Origin: Oscheius sp. JU75
Lineage: Eukaryota > Nematoda > Chromadorea > Rhabditida > Rhabditidae
Reading direction: 5' to 3'
Length of the DNA stretch: 64,000 nucleotides
NCBI GenBank assembly: GCA_037178855.1
Contig: JASJZC010000003.1
Span: forward strand, 744,001 to 808,000
A model generated the notes under the pieces. The model was not told the origin of the DNA and ran no database searches. It saw only the letters and a program-made list of their open reading frames with translations. The first letter of the stretch is position 1, and every line of letters begins with the position of its first letter. Below, piece by piece: positions 31,704 to 42,606 of this stretch. The translations under genes were made by a program, and so were the position numbers.

Positions 31704-33383
31704 ATGTTTGTTCCTCAGTAAGTTTTATCCTACCTTTGATATCTGCTACACATGTCAAGAGTTATCCGCATAGCACTCGACAAATTTCTGGTAACTTTTT
31801 TTTGTCAAGTGTTAACTTACACTATTGTCAAGAGAGTCCCAGTCCCCAGAAGTGCAAAAAGAGCACTGGATCACTCCGCCAGGAGCGATCCAGTGCTCTT
31901 TTGTAAGCGACCAATATTCGGTAATCAAAATCTCAGTTTCGGAAAGGTGTATGACCAAGAAGTTTGTTCTGCTTGTTCTTTTGTTCTTCTCATAATTATC
32001 GTTTCAGACACTTGGGATACTTTGGTGTTACAGCCAACGAGAAAAATCCTGAGCCTCAACTTTGCGCCGCTCGAATTCCGGAGTTAGATCGGGAACAAGA
32101 GGTCGTTATCAACAGTGGTCATCCCTTATCAATTGACTACAATGTCGAAGTCATGGACTGGCAGCATCACCACTGGTCGAACAAGCACGGGAACACCGAT
32201 TTACTAGAAGAGCGGCTGCAAGAGCTTAGGAACGGCTGTAAGAACTGCCGTATTAGGGACCTGCTATCTTCTTTTGATGAGAAGTCATTCAAGGTATGCA
32301 GCACATTTTTTACTATATTTCAGTACAATATTCAGGTCCTATCACGCACCAAGCCATTGAGCATGTTAGCACGGCCGTTCTTAATGCAAGAAAGGGATAA
32401 AAGTACCTTCTTGGATGACATGAATAATGGGAGCTACTTTTCTTTCGACCATGGTCTGCTTCGTTTCCATTCTAAGCCGAAGACTCAAGCAGAGGGAAGA
32501 GCAGCAATGGCTGCCGAAAAGGCGGACCAGGAGAAGGATGCGAAACGTGCTAAAAGTATCAAATATGGTCATTTGTGTGCCGCATTGATGACCAACAGAG
32601 GCATGGAGAAGGTCAGTATCTGTCATAAGCAAACACAAAGTCGCAATTTTAGAACAACCTCCTGGTCGTCGGCAAAGATCTGGACTACACCATTAACTAC
32701 ATCGATTTCGGACGTATTGGGGTCATTGTTTCCAAGGAAGTTGACTGTCACCTTGGCGGATTCCTTGCTGAAATCAAGACCTATAAGAAAGTGTCCTTAA
32801 GCAACTTGATCAAGAATGTTGCACTGGGAGGAACAGACAATCTTGTCGGTCTCACAATCAGCGACAACACAATCAAAAGTGTAAGTATAATTATCTTCTG
32901 TTGACCCGCGTCTCACCACGATAACATGAGTAGGGTGCGAACAAGACTAATTTCTTCCGCCCGAATATTATTTACTCATTTTCTGTTTTCAGGTTGGAGT
33001 TGCTCACTTATACGAAACAACCGTCCAGACAGTTTGCGCTCGCACGTACAAAATTCTGAAATATGTATTCCAAATTATGGAGCGTGAGCTATCCGTATTG
33101 GATGAAGCAAATGGCCATGTTAAAACGGAATTCTGCGAGACCGATGGAACTTTCGTTGTGCATTTAGAAATTTTTGACGGTAAATTTTTCTTCAAACTTG
33201 TAAAAGGAAGGTTTTTAGGCAGTTCTCGAAAGCTTTTGGACAAGGAGTTCAAACGTAGACTGAGCTCACAAGAATTGGGAATTGCAAGTGGTTAGTGGTT
33301 CCATTTTATTTTTCCAAAAACGATTTTTAGACGTACGTCGCTATGTCCCTCAGTATCAATATCGAAAGAAGACTCACCAGTGA
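31704..33383 (+). CDS. Unnamed 'FGVTA/ALGGTD' family member, complete
   Basis: Six exons: 31704-31717 (MFVPQ), 32008-32293, 32336-32611, 32653-32880, 32993-33179, 33331-33383; phases agree, giving 347 residues. Blocks: HLGYFGVTANEKNPEPQLC, ARIPELDRE, NSGHPLSIDYNVEVMDW, NTDLLEERLQELRN, VLSRTKPLSMLARPFL, GSYFSFDHGLLRF, an Ala/Lys/Glu-rich helix (AAMAAEKADQEKDAKRAK), HLCAALMTN, NNLLVVGKDLDYTINYIDFG, VIVSKEVDCHLGG, LAEIKTYKK, NVALGGTDNLVGL, VGVAHLYETTVQTVC, a helical segment, and FVVHLEIFD. It ends RRYVPQYQYRKKTHQ. Introns lie at exactly the same places as in the 28.5-kb gene. A near-identical paralogue lies inverted at 58.2-59.8 kb. Function unknown. Confidence 0.85.
31800..31930 (+). repeat. 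Repeat C fragment with perfect hairpin in intron 1
   Basis: Arms AAAAGAGCACTGGATC (31857-31872) and GATCCAGTGCTCTTTT (31887-31902) are perfect complements around the 14-nt loop ACTCCGCCAGGAGC, whose ends can themselves pair. Flanks match repeat C (TCAAGTGTTAACTTACACTA). A related element sits in the first intron of the inverted paralogue (59870-60025), so the insertion predates the duplication. Confidence 0.6.
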
Positions 33384-33571
33384 TACATCGTAATCGTAAT
33401 ATTGTATTATTTTTTTTAGCTTCTGTTGCATAATGAACCGAAAAGTACATGTGCTCTTCAGGTTTTCGAGCCTACTGCCAGTTGGCGATCTTATTCCTCA
33501 CTACTTTAAGGGTTAGTTGTTTTGAAAACCTTTATTGACACAGCTTATCAATTGACCGAACACATAGTCTA

Positions 33572-34700
33572 TTACCAGGGAAAAGCAGGAGTGACGCGAC
33601 CAGAGTTGTCTACCGTGGGAATGATCCAATTAGGTTGGTACGTTTCAAGATATCTTGAAGATGTCTGCCAGTTCTTTTTTTTGTACGTAAAATGTCGAAG
33701 TCGGTTAATTTCCTTGATACACACAACTACGAGTAATTCGCCCCCGATATTCTTCGTTTCCACTATTCCTGTAGCCGCATCCAAATTTGTCAAGGAAGCC
33801 TGGAGACTTTTCAGGATGAAATGGAGAAGGCTGTGTGTGATTTCAGCGACACAGTCGACATACTCTCCACCTAGATGGACCATCCTCACTTTTTTGAGCC
33901 TGCCACCGTTTATGGTGGCGCAAACAAGTCCACGGATACCTCCAAGTGCGTAGCATTTCACAAATATCTCCAGAAATTTGGTACTGTGGAAAGTCTCTTT
34001 TCTTGTAGTCTTGATCTCTCCCAATTCTCTATTGATATGACAGTCAACTTCTTTACTGATTGTCACATGGATCGGACCGTAGACGATATTGTTAACCGCA
34101 TAGTTTTTCTTCTTGCCAACGATTAAAGGGTTACCCGTCGGTTTTTCCTGTGTGAGAAAATCCTCAATCAGATGACCTTCATTGGTTCGTTGTGTTTCCT
34201 CCTCCACAGTAACATAGAGAGTCCGTATTTTGTTGACAGGATTGACGGTACGTAGAGTTCCGTGCTTCCAAGTGAGCTCAAAGCTGCCTTTCGCGTAGTT
34301 GCTAGGGAAAAATGGTAGAATAACATTAGCAAGATGTCCAGCTCGTGCAAGAACTATAAATTGTGATCCCTCCAAGGTTGTCTGGACACCATAATTTAAC
34401 AGAACTTCTTCCATCAGTACAGTTATGAAACAGCGGCTCCTCGTCAGAATGAGTATGATACCAGTCCACAACTTTGTTCTCTTCCCGAATAACAAAATCA
34501 ATCGAGCCACTATTGACTTGAGCAGCCTTTTTGTAACAAAATTCCGGAATTTGAGCTGGTCTCACCCTCGGCTTGTCATTGTCATCAACAGTAACTCCAA
34601 AGGTGAGTAGGGGATCGGACATCTTTCTGAACTTGCTGTTGATAGAACCAGAAAGAAGAGACAGAGACTTACTTCCTGATTCGACTATTTTAGCTGCCAT
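33572..34700 (-). pseudogene. Near-intronless 'FGVTA/ALGGTD' family copy with a frameshift
   Basis: From ATG 34700 the frame reads MAAKIVESGS ... LLTFGVTVDDNDKPRV, IPEFCYKKAAQVNSG, DWYHTHSDEE, then shifts near 34412-34428. In the second frame it continues FIVLARAGHLANVILPFF, NPLIVGKKKNYAVNN, VTISKEVDCHINRELGEIKTT, YALGGIRGLV and a longer unique C-terminus ending GRVTPAFPW at 33572. The fragment at 57664-57955 shows a 2-nt longer spacing at the shift point, so a 2-bp deletion is likely. None of the introns of the 28.5- and 31.7-kb genes is present at the homologous positions, pointing to a retrocopy or an intron-loss lineage. An alternative start with ATG at 34617 behind TTCAG is possible. It faces tail-to-tail with the gene at 31704. 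Confidence 0.65.
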
Positions 34701-34716
34701 AACACAGCAGCTCCAG

Positions 34717-34770
34717 GCTTTTATGCACGCGAATTTCTCTCATACTAATAAATTCGCGGCTACTGATAAG
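34717..34770 (-). promoter_or_regulatory. GATA + TATA-like promoter of the intronless copy
   Basis: On the plus strand TACTGATAAG at 34761-34770 gives an extended ACTGATAAGA site, the form preferred by C. elegans ELT-2. On the gene's strand GCATAAAAGCC lies at 34717-34727, about 20 bp before the ATG. A simple retrocopy would not be expected to carry the family's promoter. Confidence 0.45.
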
Positions 34771-35231
34771 AACTTGTCGCCAGAGGGGTCGTAAAACAGA
34801 AAAATTATCACCTCAAAGTTTAAATGTGAGTCACAGGCGCGAACTCAGAGAGAAAACGAGAGTAAGTTTAGACCACAACAGTTAGGAACACCAATCGGTA
34901 ACTTTCTGCTAAATTCAGGTTATTATTAAAAAAATCTCTAATAGCTTGACGAACTCTCTTTGAAACCAAGTTGTCTCAAATTAATTAATTAATTAGCAAG
35001 ACAAACTCAAGTGCTAGAACCTTCCTTATCTGTCCAAAATTTACAGCCTTCTTATGAATCATGGCTGTTGTTCAGAAAATAAAAAAATTTAAGTGTTCGA
35101 GATCAATGTACGCGGTGAGAAAACTAGTCATCGGAAAAGCTTACGCTAACGACAATACTACGACCGAATAAAAGTAAAGACGGTGTTTCACAAGGTCAGA
35201 CTCAAATTCTTCTTCCTTATTTCATGGCCTC

Positions 35232-35640
35232 TCACTTATACTGTCTCGCCGGCTTCTTACAGATCGCACCAGTCTTGGGATGAGTACAGTGGTAGTCGTT
35301 CCACATTCCGGTCTGCTGTCCTCCAGAAACTGTAGCCAGTGTTATCGAGATTCCAAGTTGTCCACGATATCCCTGAAAAACTACCCCATTGCAGGCTTCG
35401 AAGTAAAAAAAAGGTCAGGCTAGTTGTCCAAGACGAGGTCTGAAACTGTCTATGCCTCTTTGTCTCTCCATCTTTCTGTTTTTTCGCTCCAATGACTCAC
35501 TCACAATAAAATGGCTTCCAGTTTTATCAAGAATCGAAGTCAAGTGAGTTCCCATCTTCTGACACTCAATTTCGGCCTACATTCCGGTGTTTGTTATCAA
35601 AGCTTCCTACGTTTGGAAGAGCCTATAGCAATTCGAATTG
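35232..35640 (-). pseudogene. C-type lectin-like domain gene, broken (copy 1)
   Basis: Minus-strand exons near 35500-35640 and 35232-35415 encode CTLD pieces. The first reads YNSNCYRLF, then two in-frame stops, then ECQKMGTHLTSILDKTGSHF. The second reads EACNGVVFQGYRGQLG and GMWNDYHCTHPKTGAICKKP, the usual WND..C......ICKK end of a C-type lectin domain. Two stops in the first exon make it a pseudogene. Carbohydrate-binding EPN/QPD triplets are not visible. Confidence 0.6.
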
Positions 35641-35849
35641 TAGGGAGGCCATCCGGAATCGTAAATACGGATCTTGAGGATGGACACTAGGGAGACAGGC
35701 CAAAGTGAACGAGAGAAAGAGGGCTGCTGAGATCATCAGGCTAGGAAGTGATTGAGGAGTTGATGAGATCAGGAGGTTGCGACGGAGAGTCAAGGACAGC
35801 GTATGAAAGCCTTTCCTGATTACAGATCTAAGTCATCAAAAAGTTTATT

Positions 35850-36425
35850 TCAACGCGTCGCAATAACTCTAGCAGGCTTCTTACAGACAGCTCCATTCAT
35901 CGGCTCCGCACTATCAATGTCGTTCCATTCTCCAAGCAGTGGTCCCCCAGGCAAACCAGCTGGTCTTATCAGAAGCTATATTTTAGGATGTAAACCTTGG
36001 AATGGAAGACAACATGAGTACATGTCTCCATTACCGGTTGGCTGGGCTCATCGCTTGCCCAAAGACGAAAGCTCGTACTGTTGAACGGGCTGCCATCGGA
36101 AAAGTAGAACTCGTGGGTATTTGGATTCTTGACCAAGTCGAACCAGAATTGGTACTCGTAAATTGGCTCGGACTATTTTTACCAAGTTCTCCATGAGAGT
36201 CAGGTCGAGATAGTTGTCGAAAACCAGTTCTACAAATGGTGAACTATAGAGAAAAGTGTCTCTCCTTGTTCCTCCAATGACTCACCTACAACAAAATTGC
36301 TTTCAGCCTTATCAAGAATCGAAGTCAAGTGAGCTCCCCTCTTCTGACACTCAATTTTGGCCTGCGTTCCAGTGTTAGGTATCAGACCTTCCAAAGTTTG
36401 AAAGTACAGGTAGCAACTGGAATTG
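35850..36425 (-). pseudogene. C-type lectin-like domain gene, broken (copy 2)
   Basis: A tandem paralogue of the previous unit. The first exon is intact here: YNSSCYLYFQTLEG, TQAKIECQKRGAHLTSILDK, AESNFVV with a GTGAGT donor. The next parts read FDNYLDLTLMENL, then FWFDLVKNPNTHEFYFSDG, FRLWASDEPSQP and ETCTHVVF, the central CTLD strands. After that a stop and a 5-nt length difference relative to copy 1 break the frame before GEWNDIDSAEPMNGAVCKKP. It was probably a secreted lectin. No intact signal peptide exon was found. Confidence 0.6.
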
Positions 36426-36769
36426 TACTGTGTTCACAACTGGGATCACAGGGTAATATATACGAAACTCGAGAACTGGCACTAGGAAGACATCCCAAAG
36501 TGTATGGGAGAAGTAGCAGTGCTGAGATCATTAGGCGAGGATTGTCACCACGAATTTGTTTTAAGCTAATTTTTTCTTCAAACTGTTACATTCTTCAAAC
36601 AAAATACAGGTAAAGCTGTCGGGAAGAAAGAGGGCTACTGTGGCCATTTGGCGGAAAGTAAGCAAGAGAGCGTCATTCCTGACTGCTACCCGGACTGACA
36701 CTCGCTTCGTTCTATGGGGATTTACAGTAACATATCCGAACAACAGTCCGGGAAGTTTTCGTGAACAAT

Positions 36770-37180
36770 AGCGCGACATGTAACGGAAACCCGCTATTGT
36801 ACTACAACAACAATAGTATTCTGAAACGGAAGTGTTATTTAGCCACAGATTTTCTCTCCGACGAAAATAGATAATTTTAGTCTGGTCTCTTTTAACGGTG
36901 CTATTAGTTTCTCAAAAGACAGAGAGACAGCGGACTGTCCAGTAATTTCATTTCGACACAGAACCACTCAGTCTATGAAGTTTTTTTTCGGATCACAAGT
37001 ACAATGAACATCAATGGGTACAGATTGAAGGGGGAGCAGTCTCACAGAGACTAAGTACAGTAACCGGAAAGTACACACTATAATAGCCAAAGTAAGTTTT
37101 CATTAGTAGACCTGTGGAGGGATGAGGAAATTGTTGGAGGGGGCTGGTTGAGACGAAGAAGGCGCGTCCTTGCCCGGATC
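36770..37180 (-). repeat. Dispersed repeat D, inverted partner at 62370-62580
   Basis: Shared blocks include AGATTTTCTCTCCGACGAAAAT (approximate), ACTATAATAGCCAAAGTAAG, CAGTCTCACAGA, and GGGGCTGGTTGAGACGAAGAAGG. At 62.4 kb the same blocks appear on the opposite strand and are followed at once by repeat C, so D and C may be parts of one larger element. Confidence 0.55.
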
Positions 37181-37339
37181 ACTAGAATGACTAAGCTCGT
37201 CGCCAGCTGGAGAAATGGATCGGGATCTGGAAGATTTGTTTGACTGACTACTGTCTATTAAACTAGGGTGTTAGACACGCTTGACTTATTACTACAGGCT
37301 TACTAGCAAAAATTCTGACTACCACTGACTTGACTAGCT

Positions 37340-37720
37340 CCGACTCTCAACCCATTCTTGTAGAACTATCCTCTCTCTGGTGACCCTTGTATTTTCTAAT
37401 GCGTACTGGACCCATATACTCTCTCCGGTACCTGGAGTTCTTACTGACCATTCTGTCTCTCTCTCTGGAAGCTCGACTACTATGAAACTTGTTATGAGTC
37501 TGACTTGGTCAATTATCTTAACTCTCCCTCTCTGACTCTTGTTATTGATCAGCTTTACTACTTCGCTACCTTAACCGTCCAGTTATACTCTCCAAAGCAC
37601 TCTGGACCCTTGTAGTCTTTCCTGTAACTGGAGCTGTTACTGACTATCTTGCTTCTCTCTGGAGGCTGGACTACCACGCCTCTTGCTGTGAGTTGTGACT
37701 ATTCTCCCAGTCTCTTGTTC
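37340..37720. repeat. Degenerate tandem repeat, about 200-bp unit
   Basis: Two consecutive stretches share the order TGGACCC..TATACTCTC, GGTACCTGGAG / GTAACTGGAG, TTACTGAC, TCTCTCTGGA, CTACTA and TGATCAGC. The copies are diverged. No coding potential. Confidence 0.4.
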
Positions 37721-37910
37721 TTGACCTGTGATCAGCTGGCCTACTTGACTACCTAACTATGACCCGCACAGCACACTCCAAGTTAGTAAAATCACTCAAA
37801 TTCCTATCACCTCTGAGCACGCACTAGTCTTCTCCACTTTACAGATACCGTTAACCAGCAGCACTGCTGACAGAGGTTCTTAACCCGAATGTTCCATGAA
37901 CTCAGCTCTC

Positions 37911-39708
37911 TTACCTCCGACTGCTGCCATTCTCCGTCACGACGGATCCATCCGTGCTCACATCCACTGATGGCCGGGAGCGGAAGGCATTGCTACATTT
38001 GCGCTGACGCCGCAGCTCCGCGTAATAGCCGTCTCGCACGGCTGAGAAGACAAAGGCGGAGAGAACGGACCTGAAAAATAGAGGGTAATTATGGTCCTGA
38101 GGAGCTCTGGGAACTGGGGATGTGAACCGGAAGAGGTCTGGGCTAGTTAGGGTGTCGGAACTGAACCATGACGCGTCATAATTGGGTTCAAACTAGAGAA
38201 AAGGGAGACAGGGTCTCTCTGATCAGGTAGATAGTACAGAAGAAAGTTTAGAACTGTATCAGATAGAGAGAGAGTATGGCCACTAGAATGTCAGGGTTTT
38301 GGTTAAGAGTTAATAGAGACTGGTACAGGTAGTCAAGAGTCAGTACAGAACAAGTTCAGAACTCTCTAGAGAAAACATGTCCCATAGACTGTCATGGTTT
38401 TGGTTAAAAGTCAGTAGTCAAGGTAATCAAAAGTAAGAGACTACAGGTAGTCAAGAGTCACTAAACAATTGGAGGAATCCAAAAGAATCTAGTCAGTATT
38501 TTCGAGAGTCACACAGCGAACTAAGAAAGGTTTTAGGTCAAGGGTCAAGTCTCTGTACTAGTACCAGTAGTCTAACTTCCTTACCATGATCCCGCTGTCT
38601 CACTAGGAGTATGCGTGGCCTGATCAAGGAATGTGCATTCTGTCGTAACAGCATCCGCAGTGCAGGCGAAAAAGTCTGGCTTGAAGCCGAAAGCCCTAAA
38701 CGGGACGTGTCCCTGTCCAAACTCTTCGGAGATCTGTAACTCAAAGGATCAGCATTTCATACGCGCAAGCTGAAACCTTTTGGATTTCTTCTCCGTCAGT
38801 CAGGTTGTCACAGACACGGAAGAGGAAGTCCTTCAACGCGTCGGAGATCTCGCTTCGTTGACTCTGAAAAATTAATTTTTACAATGCTCGAGCTGCTGTA
38901 TCTAAAAGTCCATCTTTTGGTTGGTTCGCTCGTCTCTTGACCTATTCTAATCCCCATGTCTGAACCCTTATTCCGTAGTCCTAGCCTTATCGGCCAGTTC
39001 ATCATTTCATCCACATGATCTAAGGGCGGTAGTGACCTAATTAAAGCAGCCTACGTAATTAACTAAGAGTATAGTCGTTGTTTTTAGAGTACATACCCTT
39101 GGCAGATTATCCAAAAATCCCCGCATGTCCTCTTTGCGCTCAGAAGCTCGGCGAAGGATACGGTCGGCTGAATAACTTTTTGATGAAATTTTCATAGAGA
39201 CAGTACCGATGTCGTCCTTGGCATTGTCTAGACAGTACTTGATGATGGAACGTTGGTTTGTAGTCAGAACTGGGCGACGGTTGCCTTGTGAGGAGACAGA
39301 GGCTCTGAAAAGGCGAAAGATATGACAAGCCAACCTTCAACGAGAATTTTTGCTTTGTGGGCTACCAAGTGTAGCGTTCTGTGCTCGTCGAGACAGCACG
39401 GTGAGATCCGAGTGCTCTGACCGAGGTGTTAGTACAAAGAGAAGGATCGTTAGTTCGATTCCTACCCGTAGCAAAAGTTTTGCTAGCACAATTTCACATT
39501 GTTTTCTCTGAGTGGCCTCATTATTTAACTCGTATCTGTCACAAAGGTTCTCCTACCTCGGTGGACCATGTTTCCTCGGCGTCGTGCCAGTACTTCCAGT
39601 ACTCACACTCTTGGCCTTCCTCCTCGGGACCTCCTCCACTTTGATTTCAGTGGAAGCCGACTTCTCCTTGCGGCTTTCCTTATCTTCGTGCGACGATTTG
39701 TTTCCCAT
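37911..39708 (-). CDS. Nematode globin, N-myristoylated type
   Basis: Five exons: 39557-39708, 39097-39304, 38777-38863, 38585-38733, 37911-38070, giving 251 residues in phase. The start MGNKSSHEDKE is a consensus N-myristoylation site (Gly2, Ser6), so membrane attachment is likely. A Lys/Ser-rich tail precedes the globin fold: LTTNQRSIIKYCLDNAKDDIG (helix A), ERKEDMRGFLDNLP, EISDALKDFLFRVCDNL, ISEEFGQGHVPFRAFGFKPD (proximal His in GQGH, helix F), FFACTADAVTTECTFLD, then WSVLSAFVFSAVRDGYYAELRR (helix H). The order matches the multi-member C. elegans glb family. A CTCATGGG start follows TTTTTTGCAG, a trans-splice acceptor. The last exon could end at TAA 37911-37913 or splice at the overlapping GTAAGA donor, so the C-terminus is uncertain. 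Role: heme-based O2/redox sensing is usual for such neuronal globins. Confidence 0.88.
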
Positions 39709-39711
39709 GAG

Positions 39712-41500
39712 CTGCAAAAAAGACGAGAATTTACGGGGGAGAGAAAAGAGATAAGAAAAGAGACGGTGGAGGGGGTGGCATAATGAAGAGTTTCTCTTGG
39801 GGCGTGGCTGGAGGAAGAGAAGGAGTGTGAGAGAGGGAGGCGGGGTCTGATCTCAGGAGCAGATGAGGTCATGACGTAAAAATGTGCTCTGGAAGGAACT
39901 GTTCAGGCGCACTAACAAATTATTTTCGAAGCTGGACATAGTTAGAAATAAGAGCTTTGAATAGGCTGAGCGAGAGTGTGCTAAGAGTACCAGACTATGA
40001 AAAGGCATTAAAAGAAAAAAAAAGTTAATGACTGCTGCAATTAAAAGCGCATTAAACAGGGTTAACTATTGGATTCTAAGTGAGGAAGTTTGAGAGAGCG
40101 AAAACAGTCGGCGGAGCAGACACGAGAAAGAGAGAGAGAGAAAGAGAGAAAGAGACTGGAATCTTCAAAACCGAGATGGTACGGAAGCTGACTGGAAGTC
40201 AAAACTCTATTGTTCCTCTACCTGCAGCAGTCTTCCAAAGTCATTACCTTCCGAAAATAGTCTCTCTCGTCCTTTGCAGCCACCAAACAAATTGCCGGAT
40301 TTAGCAGCAGCACACCATTTCAATTCCTTCCTGGCCTCCCAACAACTAAAGGAGCTTACGTCTTACTTCCTGGGACCGGAAGGTCATTGGTCGAAAGTGT
40401 AGGGATCATTTTGAGACAGAGAGTGATGTGAAGGCTGAAGACTGGATCTAACCAGTTAGACGGGTATTTCGGACTCTTACTCCAAGTGTTTTCACACTTC
40501 AGAAGAGTGCAATTGGCAAATAAATGAAGCCTCTTTGTTTTTGTCATTGTTCAGAGAGGCAGAAGACGGCAAAAAGGAGACCCCTCAGGGGAGATAAGTG
40601 AGAAAGTGATGACAGAGCAGGGAACAGTGGTAGATAACAAAGAGAGAGAGAGAGAGAGATAGTGATAGAGATCTCATGGTCACGTTCAAACCCTTCATAC
40701 AGTTCCAAAATCGTTTTCTGAACTTTACCACTGTGCAAACCACAAAAAACCCAAATCTCAAAGCTGGTCTCTCTGCTACCCCGATATTTTCAAAAGTTCA
40801 GCACATGTGCCGTGACCTCTGCTGCTGGAAATGACACCTAACATCTCCTTCCCTACAATTTTCTCCTCTTCTAAGGAAAAACTTCCTCCCAACGGTGACG
40901 TACCTGAAATCAGTTCTATTTCTAACCGATCGGCTGTATAATTTGAGGCAGGTGATTAGGACCTGAGTACAAAGGTGGGTTCTATTCTTATCAGCAAGTG
41001 TGAAGAAGCCGATTGGTTAATCGGATTAGGGGCACGGTAAAGGAGGGGCAAGGAATCAAAGGAGGTGAGGAGATAATAACTGTGGAAAAAGCAGCCCTGG
41101 TCTGTGATCAGAACGACCGCGATTGCGCTTTGCGCCGAGAAAATATGGGTGCAAAATCGATCAGGTTATCAGATTTGTTAAAGTGATAAGGTAACAAGGT
41201 TCGGGTTCATGTAAAGAACAGGAAGACAAACAGAGGCGCCTTCTAATAGCAGAGGGGGTCGAAGGGCGGGGTACCATTATCTTTAAAACAACAACCGAGA
41301 CAAAGACTTGAACACTCTTTGCAAAGACTCCAAAAATCAGCACCGTGTACCTTTCGCAAGATACGGAACACACATACACCTGCGCCTCATTAGCAGTCCT
41401 TCTGACGCGGCATGAATAAGTAATAAAGGCTCTGTGATGACGAGAGTTATTCATAGTCCCCTTCTCTTGTCTTTCTGCATTTCCGGTCCATTTGTCTATG
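39712..41500. other. Intergenic / promoter region
   Basis: No convincing gene. There are (GA)n and (CT)n tracts (about 40125-40150 and 40640-40660) and a TTCTTATCAGCAAGTG GATA-type site at about 40986. Several minus-strand frames between 41161 and 41604 are open but show no recognisable motif. Confidence 0.35.
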
Positions 41501-41501
41501 G

Positions 41502-41942
41502 TCACAGGGTGCTGCAGCTCTTTTTCCATTCCGTCACCAGAGACAAACAATCCCCCTCGTCCACGTAACCAACTGGGACGTTCCCAAGAGGATCGTAGCT
41601 CCAAATCTCTTCTGATCCCTCGGATGGATAACGCCCGTGTTCCGAATTCCTGGTCCCGCTGCTTTTTTTCACGTGACGAAGAATTATTGAGGAGATAAGG
41701 GAGAACAATTTTTCATCAGAGGAAAGGCCTAATAAAATATGAGGCGAGAAATTGGCTTGACGGCTAGAGGAAAATGGGAAGAAATTAGCCAGGGAGAATC
41801 GCGAGATCTCGGATACACTGTCTCTCTGCCTCTCTGTTTCAATGGTACTGCTACAAAAGTACACCGCATACTCAAAAGATGACTCAGAGCATGTGATTGT
41901 CTGTTGAAAGCCAACTGAAGGGCCTTTGATCTCCTTAACCAC
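41502..41942 (-). CDS. Possible gene fragment, unknown
   Basis: A 146-codon frame contains stretches with ordinary protein composition (GFQQTITCSESSFEYAV and DPLGNVPVGYVDEGDCLSL) separated by a GACAGAGAG-type intron-like tract. Splice sites are not convincing and I recognise no family. It may be one or two exons of an unresolved gene. Confidence 0.2.
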   Translation of the reverse strand: MVKEIKGPSVGFQQTITCSESSFEYAVYFCSSTIETERQRDSVSEISRFSLANFFPFSSSRQANFSPHILLGLSSDEKLFSLISSIILRHVKKSSGTRNSEHGRYPSEGSEEIWSYDPLGNVPVGYVDEGDCLSLVTEWKKSCSTL

Positions 41943-42534
41943 CCTTCGCTGTAACTCAGATGTCTAAATGTCGCCAAGAACATTGGTAATTTAGTTCCTT
42001 GTCTTGGGCCCCACACAAAAATGTAGCATATAGGCTGGCTGACTAGGGTCTTCTTCCAGCTTATCAGAATCTGTTCCTAATCTCATCTGTGTCGTCAGGC
42101 AATCTGAGGAAAAGCGGATAAGCCAAAAACGAATGTGTCTGGATTGAGGGATCTAACCGGAGAAGGACAAAACGGCTGAACGTCAACAGCCACCAAAAGA
42201 TGGAGCCAATTAGTGTGCTATTCGGGCGGCGACCCAGATCCCGAACTCTTACGCAAGCCTGCAGAGCAGTCTGGATGGGAAAAGGGCATAATTTAGTGGG
42301 TGGATGGAAGACGATTTTGTGACGCAGATTTCGGAAAGAGTCAAGAGTCTCTGATCTCTGTCTGACAGAGAGACAAAAAGACAGAGAAGAGAAACAGAGA
42401 GACAGAGAGAAAAAGAAATAGAGAAAAAGAGAGATAGAGAGATAAGTAGATGAGATAGAAAGACAAGAAGACAAAGAGACAGAGAGACAGGTATCCAGAC
42501 TTTGAGTCCCGATCCAAAAAAGGCCAAAAACAGT

Positions 42535-42606
42535 AGGGGGCACCCGGATTTGAACCGGGGACCTCTCGATCTGCAGTCGAATGCTCTGCCACTGAGCTAT
42601 ACCCCC
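42535..42606 (-). tRNA. tRNA-Cys (anticodon GCA)
   Basis: Reverse complement of a 72-nt cloverleaf with the same sequence as 22536-22607 as far as I can compare: GGGGGTA/TGCCCCC acceptor, CTGCAGA anticodon loop and GGTTCAAATCC T loop. Flanks of the two copies are unrelated, so only the tRNA itself is shared. Confidence 0.93.
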
